Assembly: GCA_029975915.1 (NCBI GenBank)
Contig: JARKOC010000312.1
Coordinates: 1-49,143 of the forward strand
Length of the DNA: 49,143 nt
From: Bryobacteraceae bacterium
GTDB lineage: Bacteria > Acidobacteriota > Terriglobia > Bryobacterales > Bryobacteraceae
Reading direction: 5' to 3'
Shown here piece after piece: positions 1 through 6,588 of this stretch (the first letter of the stretch is position 1; each line of letters begins with the position of its first letter). The notes beneath the pieces are model-generated. The model saw only the letters and a list, made by a program, of their open reading frames with translations. It did not search any database and was not told the DNA's origin. A program made the translations under genes and the position numbers.

Positions 1-393
1 TATCGGCTTCGGCACGACTATTTGACACTGAACAATGTCGTGTTTGCGACAGCGCTCCTCATTGCGCTAAGTTGGACATGGAATTCCGTGGAAAGCATGC
101 AGCAAAATTACCAATTGCAACAATCTGTGGACCGAAAAAAGCAGCAGCTCGTCCTTGAACAGCTTCAGGTCGATACACTACAGCTTGAGAGTAGGTATTA
201 CGACACGCTTGAATATCAGGAGCTTGCCGTCCGCCAGCGCCTTGGCAAGGGTATGCCAGGAGAAAGAGCGCTTATTTTGCCCTCAACGGACTCCACCGAA
301 GCTCCTCAAGAGACCGCGACCGCCGCATCGCCTCAAACCAGCAATTTCCAAGAATGGATGAATTTTCTGTTCGGCCAAAGACAGAAGAAATAA
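1..393 (+). CDS. FtsB/DivIC-like division protein, 5' end missing
   Basis: The reading frame is open from base 1, so the true start lies before the window. The protein has one N-terminal membrane segment (about residues 10-25 of the visible part, ALLIALSW), then a coiled-coil stretch rich in Q, L and K, then a motif with YY..LEYQELAVRQRLGK and GERALILP. That layout is the one of septum-formation initiator proteins (FtsB/DivIC), which bridge cell-division membrane complexes. The wording of the motifs (LTLNN, ALSWTW, GE..LILP) is what I associate with Patescibacteria, especially Saccharibacteria; this is from memory of the family, not a search. Base composition is clearly lower in GC than everything right of the tRNA, so this gene is probably chromosomal flank rather than part of the mobile element. 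Confidence 0.65.
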   Translation, partial: YRLRHDYLTLNNVVFATALLIALSWTWNSVESMQQNYQLQQSVDRKKQQLVLEQLQVDTLQLESRYYDTLEYQELAVRQRLGKGMPGERALILPSTDSTEAPQETATAASPQTSNFQEWMNFLFGQRQKK

Positions 394-416
394 GAAAGGT
401 TGTCTCCTAAAAGGGT

Positions 417-445
417 TTGCAAAAGTTATCATTCTCTGATATCAT
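417..445 (+). promoter_or_regulatory. sigma-70-like promoter before the tRNA fragment
   Basis: TTGCAA (417-422), a 17-base spacer, then TATCAT (440-445). Transcription would begin near 452, just before the broken tRNA half, and could read on into the intact tRNA 100 bases further. It is probably the original promoter of the tRNA-fMet locus. Confidence 0.5.
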
Positions 446-458
446 GGTATATATGTAT

Positions 459-488
459 GGCGGGATAGAGCAACCTGGTAGCTCGCCG
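459..488 (+). pseudogene. 5' half of a tRNA-fMet gene (fragment)
   Basis: Bases 452-485 match 547-580 of the intact tRNA-fMet region at 30 of 34 positions, covering the flank TATGTAT, the 5' acceptor strand, the D-arm and the base after it. Similarity stops in the 5' strand of the anticodon stem (about 486-488). No anticodon, T-arm or 3' acceptor strand follows. It sits directly behind a good promoter, so it looks like a real tRNA gene cut in the anticodon region, a common integration site, rather than a chance match. Confidence 0.6.
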
Positions 489-524
489 TTGACAATATTA
501 GCTCGTGGCCTGTTGGTTATGGGA

Positions 525-531
525 GTAAAAT
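525..531 (+). promoter_or_regulatory. possible -10 element for the intact tRNA
   Basis: TAAAAT at 526-531 would place a start near 538, about 16 bases before the tRNA. I see no good -35 at the right distance; the TTGACA at 489-494 is too far upstream. The tRNA may instead be read from the promoter at 417-445. Confidence 0.2.
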
Positions 532-553
532 ACCAGGGGAACAATTTATGTAT

Positions 554-630
554 CGCGGGGTAGAGCAGCCCGGTAGCTCGTTTGGCTCATAACCAAAAGG
601 TCGTAGGTTCAAATCCTACCCCCGCAACCA
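554..630 (+). tRNA. tRNA-fMet (CAU), CCA encoded
   Basis: The 77 bases fold as a cloverleaf: 5' acceptor CGCGGGG (554-560) with CCCCGCA, then ACCA at the 3' end; D-arm GAGC/GCTC; anticodon stem TTTGG/CCAAA (581-585, 593-597) around the loop CTCATAA with anticodon CAT at 588-590; T-arm with GTTCAAATC. The unpaired C1:A72 marks it as initiator. It is atypical in having only two of the three G:C pairs usual at the bottom of the initiator anticodon stem (pair 29:41 is U:A). The integrase gene ends 28 bases downstream, so the gene, or its fragment upstream, is the likely attachment site. Confidence 0.95.
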
Positions 631-658
631 ACTCCCTCCGCCCGTAAGCGCCTCTCCC

Positions 659-1873
659 TCAATCGTTTCCGCCACTTTCCGGCTTCCTGCTCCTGAAACG
701 TTTTGCCCCGGTTTTGTTAGAACCTTCTACCAAACTTCTACCATTCGCTTTATCTTTGCCCTGGCGCATCGCGTCCTGCAGCTTGGCTGCGGCTTCCTTC
801 CGTGACTGTGGGAACAGGTGTCCGTAGGTGTCGAAGGTGATCTGGATGGTGGCGTGGCCCAGTTGGTCGCAGACGTACTTCGGGCTCTCTCCCTGTGCGA
901 TCAGCATCGAAGCGAAGAAATGCCTCAGATCGTGGAAGCGGATGCCAGAGAGCTCCGCCCTCTTCACGACTGGCGCGAAGAGCCATTCATCAAAGTAGTC
1001 GGGATCGATCATGGACCCGTCGTTGCGGCGGAAGATGAGGCCCTCCTTGTCTTCAGCCTTCCGGCGAAGCCTTGCGAGCAAATCACTCACGTCCTCAGGC
1101 AAGGCCACCCTTCGAATCGACTTCGCGGACTTCGGAGGTCCGAGAACCCAGATCCACTTGCGGGCCGCGTCGTCCGAGACCCGTTTTGAGATCGCACGCT
1201 GCACGAGGAGTTCGTGGCTCCGCCAATCTATGTCACTGAAATGAAGTGCCAGAATCTCGTTCCGCCGAAGCCCGGTGTAGGCATCAAGAAACACCAGCGA
1301 TCGTCGCAGTTCACCCAACTCTTCTGCGGCGTCAATCAGCTTCCAGACGGTCTCAACCGAAAGTGGCCGGATCTTCCGATGCAGCCGGGAAGGAAGCTCC
1401 ACGCCTTTGGTGGGGTCACTGCGGAGGAATCCTCGCTTGATTGCGCTCGCCCCGCGCTTTCCCGTGAGGATGACTCGCAGCAGGATCAGCGTGTTATGAA
1501 CCGTCTTCGGAGAAACCTCGGCACTGAGTTCCCCAACGAAACGTCGCACCTGCTCGAACGAGATCTCAGAAAGGTGCGTCTTCCCGAAGAAGGGGATGAG
1601 GCGCTGACGGAGGATGGAGGCGTAGGCCGAGAGGGTTGATCCGCGGATGCTGCTTCGACTTTCAAGCCACTCCTCGGCGAATTCACCAAAGGTCATGGTC
1701 TTCGGTTCGATGTAAACGCCCTGATTGATCTCCTGGAGGAGTTCGTTGAGACGGGCCTGCGCCTGTGCCTTCGTATCGAACCCACTCTCCCACTTCTGCT
1801 TGCCTTCCGGGGTCCGGTACTTGACGAAGTACCGCTGGTGCTTCCTGACGATCGCGCCTCGCTGTCTTGACAT
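659..1873 (-). CDS. site-specific tyrosine recombinase (integrase)
   Basis: Phage-type integrase of 404 residues, the normal size. An N-terminal arm-binding part (RGAIVRKHQRYFVKYRTPEGKQ) and a SAM-like core-binding domain (about 60-150) precede the catalytic domain. Catalytic residues visible are R in TGLRRNEIL, a K in the PKSAKSIRR strand region, HDLRH, LGHATIQ, and the nucleophile Y in TFDTYGH. It cuts and rejoins DNA at the attachment site. It lies 28 bases from the tRNA-fMet 3' end and points toward it, the usual place for the integrase of a tRNA-targeting element. It follows the excisionase gene by 9 bases and should share its transcript. The Lys-rich C-terminal tail after the active-site Tyr is longer than average. 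Confidence 0.93.
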   Translation of the reverse strand: MSRQRGAIVRKHQRYFVKYRTPEGKQKWESGFDTKAQAQARLNELLQEINQGVYIEPKTMTFGEFAEEWLESRSSIRGSTLSAYASILRQRLIPFFGKTHLSEISFEQVRRFVGELSAEVSPKTVHNTLILLRVILTGKRGASAIKRGFLRSDPTKGVELPSRLHRKIRPLSVETVWKLIDAAEELGELRRSLVFLDAYTGLRRNEILALHFSDIDWRSHELLVQRAISKRVSDDAARKWIWVLGPPKSAKSIRRVALPEDVSDLLARLRRKAEDKEGLIFRRNDGSMIDPDYFDEWLFAPVVKRAELSGIRFHDLRHFFASMLIAQGESPKYVCDQLGHATIQITFDTYGHLFPQSRKEAAAKLQDAMRQGKDKANGRSLVEGSNKTGAKRFRSRKPESGGND

Positions 1874-1882
1874 GGCGGAGCC

Positions 1883-2095
1883 TCAGTCTGCCGCGTCCGA
1901 CTGCGGGGGCTGTGACGAGATGATTCGAGCAATGTCTTCTTCCGTGAACCGGAGGTATTTACCGAGTCGGTGACAGGGTATGGCGTTGCGCCTGGTTCGC
2001 TCGTAGAGCCAACTGGCGGGGATCTTCAAGACCTCGGCGGCTTCCTTGATTGTGAACAGCCGAATCGAGACCGTGGGGGAGGTTGGGGTCGTCAT
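1883..2095 (-). CDS. excisionase-like HTH DNA-binding protein
   Basis: A 70-residue protein with the helix-turn-helix fold of the MerR-like excisionase family (HTH_17): FTIKEAAEVLKIPASWLYERTRR, then the wing HRLGKYLRFTEEDI. Such proteins bend DNA at the attachment site and steer the integrase toward excision, and some also repress transcription. Its place directly before the integrase gene supports that role. The ATG at 2095 is preceded by AAGGAA at a good distance and by a promoter at 2129-2157. Confidence 0.8.
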   Translation of the reverse strand: MTTPTSPTVSIRLFTIKEAAEVLKIPASWLYERTRRNAIPCHRLGKYLRFTEEDIARIISSQPPQSDAAD

Positions 2096-2128
2096 CTAAG
2101 CGTTCCTTGTCGAAGAGTCGACGAGATT

Positions 2129-2157
2129 GTTATCAGGGGAAACCGGGACGAAGTCAA
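2129..2157 (-). promoter_or_regulatory. promoter of the excisionase-integrase operon
   Basis: On the minus strand TTGACT (2157-2152), a 17-base spacer and GATAAC (2134-2129) form a sigma-70-like promoter. Transcription would start near 2122, leaving a short leader with the ribosome site AAGGAA before the start at 2095. Confidence 0.5.
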
Positions 2158-2251
2158 AAGTCGATGAAGCAGCCGGGAGCAGGGGCCACGCAGCGCAAAT
2201 CGCCGCCGAAACGATGCTCCTCAGGGGGGCGTGAAATTCTCAAAGGGGAAT

Positions 2252-2309
2252 TTTGACCCCCTCATGCCCCAGAGGGGTCAAATGATGGGGCAACGAGAAG
2301 TCGCGACTT
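2252..2309. promoter_or_regulatory. inverted repeats in the divergent region (possible operator)
   Basis: A 9-base perfect inverted repeat, TTTGACCCC at 2252-2260 and GGGGTCAAA at 2274-2282, is followed by the 12-base palindrome AAGTCGCGACTT at 2298-2309. Both lie between the leftward excisionase operon and the rightward HTH gene, where a switch controlling integration or transfer would bind. The first repeat could also fold as an RNA hairpin, but no T-run follows it. Confidence 0.45.
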
Positions 2310-2359
2310 TTTGAATTGTCCCGAACCGCCCCTAGAATCGCCGCAGGTCACGAGCGACT

Positions 2360-3046
2360 ATGCATGTCTCACCTGCGGAATCGAACTTCCCTCGAAACGG
2401 CGGCGGCTTGGCGTTCACTGTCACGCCGGCTAAAACCGTGCCTGGCGGCGAGCGACAGGCGCCGTCAGCCGACACTTCACCTTCACCCGCGAGGAACTGG
2501 ACAACCTCGGACGCGAAGGTCGCCGTTCAATGGGCGAGAACTGAGGCTCCCACGCGACGTCCGTTGCGTGAGTTGGCGGCAGAACTCGACCGAACGGAAG
2601 AGGCCGTGAAGGAGTTCCTGCGCCGCACGCTACCTCGAGAGCAGTGGCCTTGGCGGCGCAAGCCTCGGTGGGCGAGTCGCGAGATGGAGCAGATCCAGAA
2701 GGGCCTCAACCTGAATGGGCGGAGCAGGGCTGCAGTGCGCAAGCACCGATGGCGCGAGCGAAACGCAGATCGAGACGTGGATCGTCAGCCGCTCACCGTG
2801 GCCCAGGTGGCGCAAGACATCGGAAGATCACGAACGACCGTGCAGCGGCTGCTGAAGGAAGGGATCCTACGCCGGTTCAAGGGCGGGATCGCCGAGTCGT
2901 CCTTCGAGGCCTTCCTCAGGGATCATCCAGACCGCATCCCCTATGAGAAGCTGCCGCCGGCGCAGCGAGAGTGGTTGGTGCTGAACGGGTTTCCAGATCA
3001 CTGCCTCGCCGTCAAGGCGCCGAGCGTCCACGGGCTTCTGGAGTAG
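2360..3046 (+). CDS. hypothetical protein with two HTH-like segments
   Basis: I do not recognise a named family. The first 50 residues are Pro/Ser/Thr-rich and unlikely to fold. Around 65-95 there is a HTH-like stretch (PLRELAAELDRTEEAVKEFLRR); around 145-175 a clearer one (LTVAQVAQDIGRSRTTVQRLLKEGILRRFKGG) with the look of a MerR/excisionase recognition helix and wing. The C-terminal part ends with VLNGFPD. It probably binds DNA, perhaps at the inverted repeats just upstream, and may regulate the element. The true start could be further in than the ATG at 2360. Its last 35 bases overlap the end of the convergent DUF362 gene. Confidence 0.6.
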   Translation: MHVSPAESNFPRNGGGLAFTVTPAKTVPGGERQAPSADTSPSPARNWTTSDAKVAVQWARTEAPTRRPLRELAAELDRTEEAVKEFLRRTLPREQWPWRRKPRWASREMEQIQKGLNLNGRSRAAVRKHRWRERNADRDVDRQPLTVAQVAQDIGRSRTTVQRLLKEGILRRFKGGIAESSFEAFLRDHPDRIPYEKLPPAQREWLVLNGFPDHCLAVKAPSVHGLLE

Positions 3047-4019
3047 ACGAACCCACGCGGGCGAACGTCATCATCGGCGGCGGCTGAAACGTCTGGCGCA
3101 GGCTTGCGATGCGATCCCCCAGCAGTTCCCACCGTCTGGGGTCCAGGTTACCAAGCGATGAAGCCTTCGCAAGATGCCGGATACAGTGGGGATCAACATC
3201 CATCAAGGAACAGCATGCTGAATCGGCAGCAACAGGATCGTCGGCAAAGACGAGGCACCCGAGATGGCGCGCTGGGCCGTGCAGCGGTCCGTTTCCCTCC
3301 ATCGCTTCGATTCCATCCGCGATGACGTAGTGAACTGGGACCGTCGCGGCGAGTTCGACGATGGAGTTGTCGATCCCCTGCCAGTGAAGGATGTTCTTCG
3401 GCCAACCGTAGACGGAGCCCGGGACAACCCCAAAGAGATTCTTGAGGCTGAGCGTCACGCCGGCCCAATGATGAGTTTTGACCTTCGGCATCGAGACGAC
3501 CACGTCGACCGCCAGTAGCGATTGGGGAAGCCAGAGTTCTTTCAGGTCGGTCAGTGAGGTCTGCGTCCGGACGGCGCGCACGCTGTCGAGGTTGAGATCG
3601 ATGAACCGCAACCGCCCAACAGAACGCAGCGCTTCGCGAAGCCCGCTCTCCTCCAAGACCAGCTCAGAATCACGGACATGACCGGGACCATCGCCGACTA
3701 GAACATTCACGGCGCCGAAGCGGTAGAGGGCATCGGCCGTCGCGACGATGAGCGTGGGATGGGTGTTGATGCAGGCCGATGGGGAGTACTCAACCAGGTT
3801 GGGCTTGAGGAGGACGCGCTTGCCGGTGACTTGCGGTGCGAGAAGCCGGATTCCATCCCATACAACTTGCGCGGCGTGCTCGTAAGAGTCACAGCGGAGA
3901 ACCGCGACTCTCGACGTTGGACGCCTCCGGTCCGGGACTCGGCGCTGGGAGATCTCATGAACGGCGAAAGCGCCGGTTGCGGCGAGCGAGGCCCCGCCGA
4001 GGAGTGATCTTCGATTCAT
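3012..4019 (-). CDS. DUF362 domain protein, Tat-exported
   Basis: 335 residues. The N-terminus MNRRSLLGGASLAATGAFA has the twin Arg and hydrophobic core of a Tat signal, so the protein should leave the cytoplasm folded. The body is the DUF362 fold: VLLKPNLVEYSP, HPTLIVATADAL, VLVGDGPGH, VVVSMPKVKTHHWAGVTLSLKNLFGVVPG, and FADDPVAADSACCSLMDVDP. Most members have no assigned reaction; some carry ferredoxin domains, but I see no iron-sulphur Cys cluster here. It overlaps the upstream toroid gene by ATGA, so the two are translationally coupled. The C-terminus runs into the convergent HTH gene. Confidence 0.8.
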   Translation of the reverse strand: MNRRSLLGGASLAATGAFAVHEISQRRVPDRRRPTSRVAVLRCDSYEHAAQVVWDGIRLLAPQVTGKRVLLKPNLVEYSPSACINTHPTLIVATADALYRFGAVNVLVGDGPGHVRDSELVLEESGLREALRSVGRLRFIDLNLDSVRAVRTQTSLTDLKELWLPQSLLAVDVVVSMPKVKTHHWAGVTLSLKNLFGVVPGSVYGWPKNILHWQGIDNSIVELAATVPVHYVIADGIEAMEGNGPLHGPARHLGCLVFADDPVAADSACCSLMDVDPHCIRHLAKASSLGNLDPRRWELLGDRIASLRQTFQPPPMMTFARVGSSTPEARGRSAP

Positions 4020-4864
4020 CGTGGAGTCTCCGCAAGGTCGAGTGGCGGATCTTCGAGAGCCAAGGCTGCCAAGGCGAGCGAGATAGTGGGCTTCGCGTCC
4101 GCATCGAGTTCGAGGGACTTGAGTAACTGCGCGCGAAGCGTGCTGACTACTTTGGGGTTGTTACGCAGTGCCAGCAGAGCCCACGCCAGAGAATACGTGG
4201 CTTCGCTGGCTGCCAGCCTGTTCGAGAGATAATCCTCGGCACTTCGCACTGCCGGGTGGGCGTGCACGCCGCACGCACGAAGGGCGATGAGTCCCATGGC
4301 CGTGAAGTCGGGATGAGCAGCCAATCTCACGCCGAACGCCTCGGAGTTGCCCGCGTTCCACCCGCCAGAGGAGCATGCACGGTCGAGGAGCATGGACATC
4401 CCGCGTTCGACTCTCGGAGAGGGTCGGTTCCAGACTCGATGTGCGATCACCGCGAGTGCGGTCGGGGCGACCCAGCTTACGGTTCCATCGATCCATGGCC
4501 AGCCGTACTTGGAGGAATCGAACTTCACTTGCCGATCGAACCAGCGGAACTTCCAGCGCCAGAGCCAGTGCCCTTCCCGTCCGGCGGTTTCATCGAGCCA
4601 GCCGAATGCGAGATTGACTGCGGCACGTGCATCACGACGGTCTCGCAAATGCGCCAGAGCAATCAGCGCCATTGAAGTTGAATAGGCGTTGGGCTCGCTG
4701 GTTCCAAGCGCATTGGGCCACCCGCCACACGGAAGCTGGCTTTCGAAGAGTTGGCTACAGTCCCGCCACTCTCCTCGCAGTGCAAGTGAGCGTAATGCGA
4801 GTTCCTCGATCGAGCCGACCGCTCGTGCGCGGAGTGCGTTCAGAATCTCTCGGCGACAGAGCAT
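4016..4864 (-). CDS. alpha/alpha-toroid (prenyltransferase / squalene cyclase-like) protein
   Basis: 282 residues built of repeated helical pairs with the QxxxGGW-like signatures of the terpenoid cyclase and prenyltransferase toroid: QLPCGGWPNALGTSEPNAYSTSMALIALA, GTVSWVAPTALAVIAH, CSSGGWNAGNSEAFG, and later ATYSLAWALLAL. The DxDD acid motif of squalene-hopene cyclases is not visible and the protein is less than half their length, so it is probably not a cyclase; it may be a scaffold or a modifying enzyme. It lies between a small Cys-rich exported peptide gene (3 bases upstream) and the DUF362 gene (4-base overlap), so the three look like one operon. Confidence 0.7.
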   Translation of the reverse strand: MLCRREILNALRARAVGSIEELALRSLALRGEWRDCSQLFESQLPCGGWPNALGTSEPNAYSTSMALIALAHLRDRRDARAAVNLAFGWLDETAGREGHWLWRWKFRWFDRQVKFDSSKYGWPWIDGTVSWVAPTALAVIAHRVWNRPSPRVERGMSMLLDRACSSGGWNAGNSEAFGVRLAAHPDFTAMGLIALRACGVHAHPAVRSAEDYLSNRLAASEATYSLAWALLALRNNPKVVSTLRAQLLKSLELDADAKPTISLALAALALEDPPLDLAETPR

Positions 4865-4867
4865 GGA

Positions 4868-5071
4868 TTAAGGATTGGACTCAGAGTCCGCTGCACATGA
4901 GGAGGTCGTCGTTAGTCGAGGCCACCCGGGCTCACACCCCTCCTTGCGAGGCGTTTGACGACAGCCGCTGTTCGTCATTTCGCAGGGCCTTGGCAAACCG
5001 CAGCCAGCCTGAAACAGCATGATGATGGCCCAAGCGAGTGAGAGGGCGATTGTGATTCGGAGGATTGTCAT
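4868..5071 (-). CDS. small exported Cys-rich peptide
   Basis: About 67 residues from the ATG at 5071. Residues 1-23 form a hydrophobic signal or membrane segment (ITIALSLAWAIIMLFQAGC), followed by a short tail containing five further Cys. Cleavage before the first Cys as a lipoprotein is conceivable, but the -3 residue is not the usual Leu. An in-frame ATG at 5125 would add 18 residues. The stop codon lies 3 bases before the start of the toroid gene, which argues for co-translation. No family is recognised. Alternatively the region is an untranslated leader. Confidence 0.4.
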   Translation of the reverse strand: MTILRITIALSLAWAIIMLFQAGCGLPRPCEMTNSGCRQTPRKEGCEPGWPRLTTTSSCAADSESNP

Positions 5072-5176
5072 CGCCTTCGAAAGTAGGCGAAGCCGCACAA
5101 TCGGCCAAACGAGTGTGATGGCCATGGGTGGTGGAAGTCGCTTTGGCGATTTGGACGGTTCCCCTAAACTCCCACC

Positions 5177-6115
5177 ATGTTTGCTACTCCCCGGGATGTT
5201 GCCGCTGGGTTGCGTGGCGCCGGCTATGCGACGGATCCCGTGCTGGTCCAGATCATCTGGTTGGCGACGCAGATGCAGAAACCGATTCTCATCGAGGGAC
5301 CACCCGGAACCGGGAAGACATACCTGGCACAGGCCTTTGCCGCCGCGGCAAAGACGGAGTTGATACGCCTCCAATGCTTCGAGGGCATCACGGAGCGCCA
5401 GGCGATCGGCTCCTTCGACGAAGCCCTACAGCGGCTATTCCTGGAAACACAGGCGCAGGTAGTCGACCGCCAATGGGAAAGCCTCCGCGCCCGGCTCCAT
5501 ACCCTTGATTTCTTCACGCAAGGGCCGTTGCTGCAGGCGGTGCTCCAGCCGAAGCCGGTAGTGCTTCTGATCGACGAACTCGACAAGGTCGATCAGAAGT
5601 TCGAAGCGCTGTTGCTCGAAATCCTCTCTGACTGGCAGATCACCGTGCCGAAACTGGGGACCGTGAAGGCTCAATCCGTTCCGTTCGTGGTCATGACTTC
5701 GAACCAGGAACGACGACTCGGGGACCCGCTGCGCCGACGAAGTCTCTACCAGCGGATCGAGCATCCCGATGTGAGGAAGGAAGCCGAGATCCTCGACATC
5801 CGAACGGTGGATGCCCCGCTTGAGTTGAAGGCGCAGGCTGTCGGGCTCGCGCAGGCACTACGAGGCTACAACCTGGTCAAGCCGCCTTCGATCGACGAAA
5901 TCGTGCAGTTCGTCCGGGCATTGCAGCTTTTGGGGCGTTCCGAGATCCGCCCGGAGGACCGGGATGTGCTGCTTCCCTTCCTAGCCAAGACCGAGGAAGA
6001 CGTGAAGCGCCTCTTGCTTCGCGACGGATTCAGCAGCCTTGTCGTGACGGCTCGTGAGTACCGCGATCAGGCCCTGCGGGCAATGTCGCAAAGGGAAGAG
6101 GAGGCGGTCGCGTGA
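5177..6115 (+). CDS. MoxR-type AAA+ ATPase
   Basis: 312 residues. Walker A GPPGTGKT is near residue 41, Walker B VVLLIDELDKVD near 125, sensor 1 FVVMTSNQERR near 172, and an Arg-finger region DPLRRRSLYQRIEHP. This is the MoxR branch of AAA+ proteins, chaperone-like ATPases that remodel or insert partner proteins. It heads the conjugation gene row and overlaps the lytic transglycosylase gene by GTGA, so it was probably recruited to assemble the secretion channel; that is inference, since MoxR is not a standard VirB protein. No clear promoter is visible before it. Confidence 0.9.
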   Translation: MFATPRDVAAGLRGAGYATDPVLVQIIWLATQMQKPILIEGPPGTGKTYLAQAFAAAAKTELIRLQCFEGITERQAIGSFDEALQRLFLETQAQVVDRQWESLRARLHTLDFFTQGPLLQAVLQPKPVVLLIDELDKVDQKFEALLLEILSDWQITVPKLGTVKAQSVPFVVMTSNQERRLGDPLRRRSLYQRIEHPDVRKEAEILDIRTVDAPLELKAQAVGLAQALRGYNLVKPPSIDEIVQFVRALQLLGRSEIRPEDRDVLLPFLAKTEEDVKRLLLRDGFSSLVVTAREYRDQALRAMSQREEEAVA

Positions 6116-6588
6116 TCCTGCGATTCATCCTGATGGCGTTAGTCGCCAGCAACGTCTGCGCCCAGACGTCGACTCTCGCAGCTCTCGCAGACCGCTGGGC
6201 CGAACATTTCGGCGTACCGAGAGAATTGGTGCGGGCGGTCATCGAAGCGGAGTCGAACTGGGACCCACGCGCAGTTTCGCCGGCCGGGGCTGTCGGCTTG
6301 ATGCAGCTGATGCCGGATACCGCGGCAGCTTTCCGCGTCGGAAACCGGTTCGATGCGGCTGAGAACATCCGAGGCGGTGTGGCCTACCTCGCATTCCTGA
6401 TGAAGGAGTGCGGCGGCGATCTGCGTCTCGTCGTTGCTGCCTATAACGCCGGCCTCGGTCGAGTGCTGAAGGCAGGGTTGCGATACAAACACCCGGAAAC
6501 GGTGAACTACACCCATCGCGTCGCCTACCTGTTCCGGCGGAATCAGTGGGAGTCGATGTTGACCCAGCGAAAGGAGCCTGCTGAATGA
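6112..6588 (+). CDS. lytic transglycosylase (VirB1-like)
   Basis: 158 residues starting with GTG inside the upstream stop. A signal peptide (MILRFILMALVASNVCAQ) is followed by an SLT domain: the catalytic Glu is E47 in IEAESNWDPRAVS, then GAVGLMQLMPDTA and VAAYNAG. The enzyme cuts peptidoglycan glycan strands in the periplasm to open a path for the secretion channel. Placed between the MoxR ATPase and the VirB9-like gene with 4-base overlaps on both sides, it fills the role VirB1 has in conjugation systems. Confidence 0.92.
   Translation: MILRFILMALVASNVCAQTSTLAALADRWAEHFGVPRELVRAVIEAESNWDPRAVSPAGAVGLMQLMPDTAAAFRVGNRFDAAENIRGGVAYLAFLMKECGGDLRLVVAAYNAGLGRVLKAGLRYKHPETVNYTHRVAYLFRRNQWESMLTQRKEPAE

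Noticed and set aside
489..494. TTGACA as -35 of the intact tRNA promoter
   Set aside because: No -10 hexamer lies 16-18 bases downstream; the nearest TAAAAT is more than 30 bases away.
818..1639. Long plus-strand open frames across the integrase
   Set aside because: They are antisense to a complete integrase and reflect high GC content.
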